From contig CAUBHZ010000015.1 of assembly GCA_958435885.1 (NCBI GenBank), positions 1 through 13,764 of the forward strand: a stretch of 13,764 bases of DNA. Reading direction: 5' to 3'. Positions 13,066-13,764 of this stretch are shown here, in pieces (position 1 is the first letter of the stretch; the number at the start of each line of letters is the position of its first letter). The notes beneath the pieces are model-generated. The model did no database searches and was not told the origin of the DNA. It saw nothing but the letters and a program-made list of their open reading frames with translations. This DNA comes from an uncultured Intestinimonas sp. GTDB taxonomy: Bacteria > Bacillota_A > Clostridia > Oscillospirales > Oscillospiraceae. The position numbers and the translations under genes are program-made.

Positions 13066-13764
13066 ATGGATGAGATCAACGGCTATGAGGCCTATCTCAA
13101 GACAGAAAAAAAGGCCTCCGAAAACACGCTGAGCTCCTATCTGCGGGATGTGCGGCAGTTCGCCGCCTACTGCGCCCGGGAGGGGCTGACGCTCACCCAG
13201 GTGAGCCAGCCGGAGGTGGAGGACTATATCCGCTACCTCACCAGCCGGGGAAAGTCCGTGTCCACGGTGACCCGGGCGGCGGCGTCCCTCAAATCCTTTT
13301 ACAGCTATCTCATCCGGATGGGAGAGGTGGCCTCCAATCCGGCCCGGGGCGTGGCACCGGCCAGGGTGGAGCGGAAGCTGCCCCAGATCCTGACGAGCAA
13401 AGAGGTGGAGCTCTTTTTGGAGCAGCCGGAGCGCACCGATCCCAAGGGCTGCCGGGACCACGCCATGCTGGAGCTCCTCTACGCCACCGGCATCCGGGTG
13501 AGCGAGCTCATCGACCTCAATGTGGACGACCTGAATCTGTCCGGCGGATTTCTGCGCTGCGCCGGGAAGGGGAGAAGCAGGGAACGGATCATCCCTCTGT
13601 ATGCCGCCGCGATTCGGGCTCTCTCTGAGTATTTGAAAGACGTGCGTCCCCAGTTGTTGGAGTCCCCCGACGAGCCGGCCCTCTTCGTGAACATGACGGG
13701 AAAGCGCATGTCCCGGCAGGGCTTTTGGAAGATCATCAAGCACTATCAGGAGAAGGCCGGCATC
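13066..13764 (+). CDS. xerD: Tyrosine recombinase XerD, N-terminal part (runs off window)
   Basis: 233 residues visible with no stop before the window ends; the family is usually about 295. The N-terminal SAM-like DNA-binding domain (about 1-85) has SENTLSSYLRDVRQF and RAAASLKSFYSYL. The catalytic domain starts near LPQILTSKEVE and includes the first catalytic Arg144 in LLYATGIRVSEL and Lys168 in AGKGRSRERIIPL. The HxxR box and nucleophile Tyr lie beyond the edge. XerD resolves chromosome dimers at dif with XerC; in Firmicutes the gene is often annotated xerD or ripX. ATG 13066 has AGGAG five bases upstream. An in-frame ATG at 13039 lacks a ribosome site. It begins 31 bases after spoIIM, so the two are probably co-transcribed. 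XerC or another Xer paralog cannot be excluded. Confidence 0.9.
   Translation, partial: MDEINGYEAYLKTEKKASENTLSSYLRDVRQFAAYCAREGLTLTQVSQPEVEDYIRYLTSRGKSVSTVTRAAASLKSFYSYLIRMGEVASNPARGVAPARVERKLPQILTSKEVELFLEQPERTDPKGCRDHAMLELLYATGIRVSELIDLNVDDLNLSGGFLRCAGKGRSRERIIPLYAAAIRALSEYLKDVRPQLLESPDEPALFVNMTGKRMSRQGFWKIIKHYQEKAGI

Noticed and set aside
1..13764. CRISPR array, insertion sequence, tRNA, rRNA or phage genes
   Set aside because: No regularly spaced repeats, transposase motifs, cloverleaf or rRNA signatures were seen on either strand. The only recombinase is XerD, in its housekeeping context.

Overview
The window comes from a high-GC, spore-forming member of the Clostridia. The dense G/C-ending codon use, the gene content (carB, guaA, tgt-yajC, proC-spoIIM-xerD) and the Firmicutes-type signals (GGAGG ribosome sites, strong sigma-A promoters, stem-plus-T terminators) fit an Oscillospiraceae gut anaerobe of the Flavonifractor/Lawsonibacter type. 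The genus is inference from style and gene order, not from a database match. Every gene lies on the + strand.

Layout: (1) 1-713 is the 3' end of carB, closed by a strong terminator. (2) 925-2469 is a full-length guaA with its own extended -10 promoter, a G-run cluster just upstream of that promoter, and a terminator after the gene. (3) 2603-5310 is a self-contained cassette. A TetR-type repressor sits behind a promoter embedded in a perfect 19+19 bp palindrome and overlaps, by ATGA, a MATE-family transporter whose C-terminus is a complete cytidylate-kinase-like domain. A 15-bp-stem terminator closes it. (4) 5402-7561 is a UvrD/PcrA-family helicase. (5) 7683-8972 is a second GMP synthase-like protein. 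Its ATP-pyrophosphatase half looks intact, but 85 residues of the glutaminase half, including all three catalytic residues, are absent. (6) 9130-10263 is tgt (tRNA 7-deazaguanine transglycosylase), then yajC (TTG start) and a small TIGR04086-like membrane protein. The ribosome site of that last gene lies inside the terminator hairpin of yajC. (7) 11145-11545 is a 401-base AT-rich gap with direct repeats and two weak small-ORF candidates. It ends in a proC promoter and a leader that can fold into two mutually exclusive hairpins, one covering the proC Shine-Dalgarno. (8) 11546-13764 is proC, spoIIM and the 5' part of xerD, probably one transcription unit.

The housekeeping genes cover nucleotide, proline, tRNA-modification, Sec-export, sporulation and chromosome-resolution functions. 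The accessory points of most interest are the TetR/MATE-kinase cassette, the glutaminase-dead GuaA paralog, and the proC and yajC-TIGR04086 RNA leaders. All functional claims come from motif reading. No homology search or RNA folding was run.
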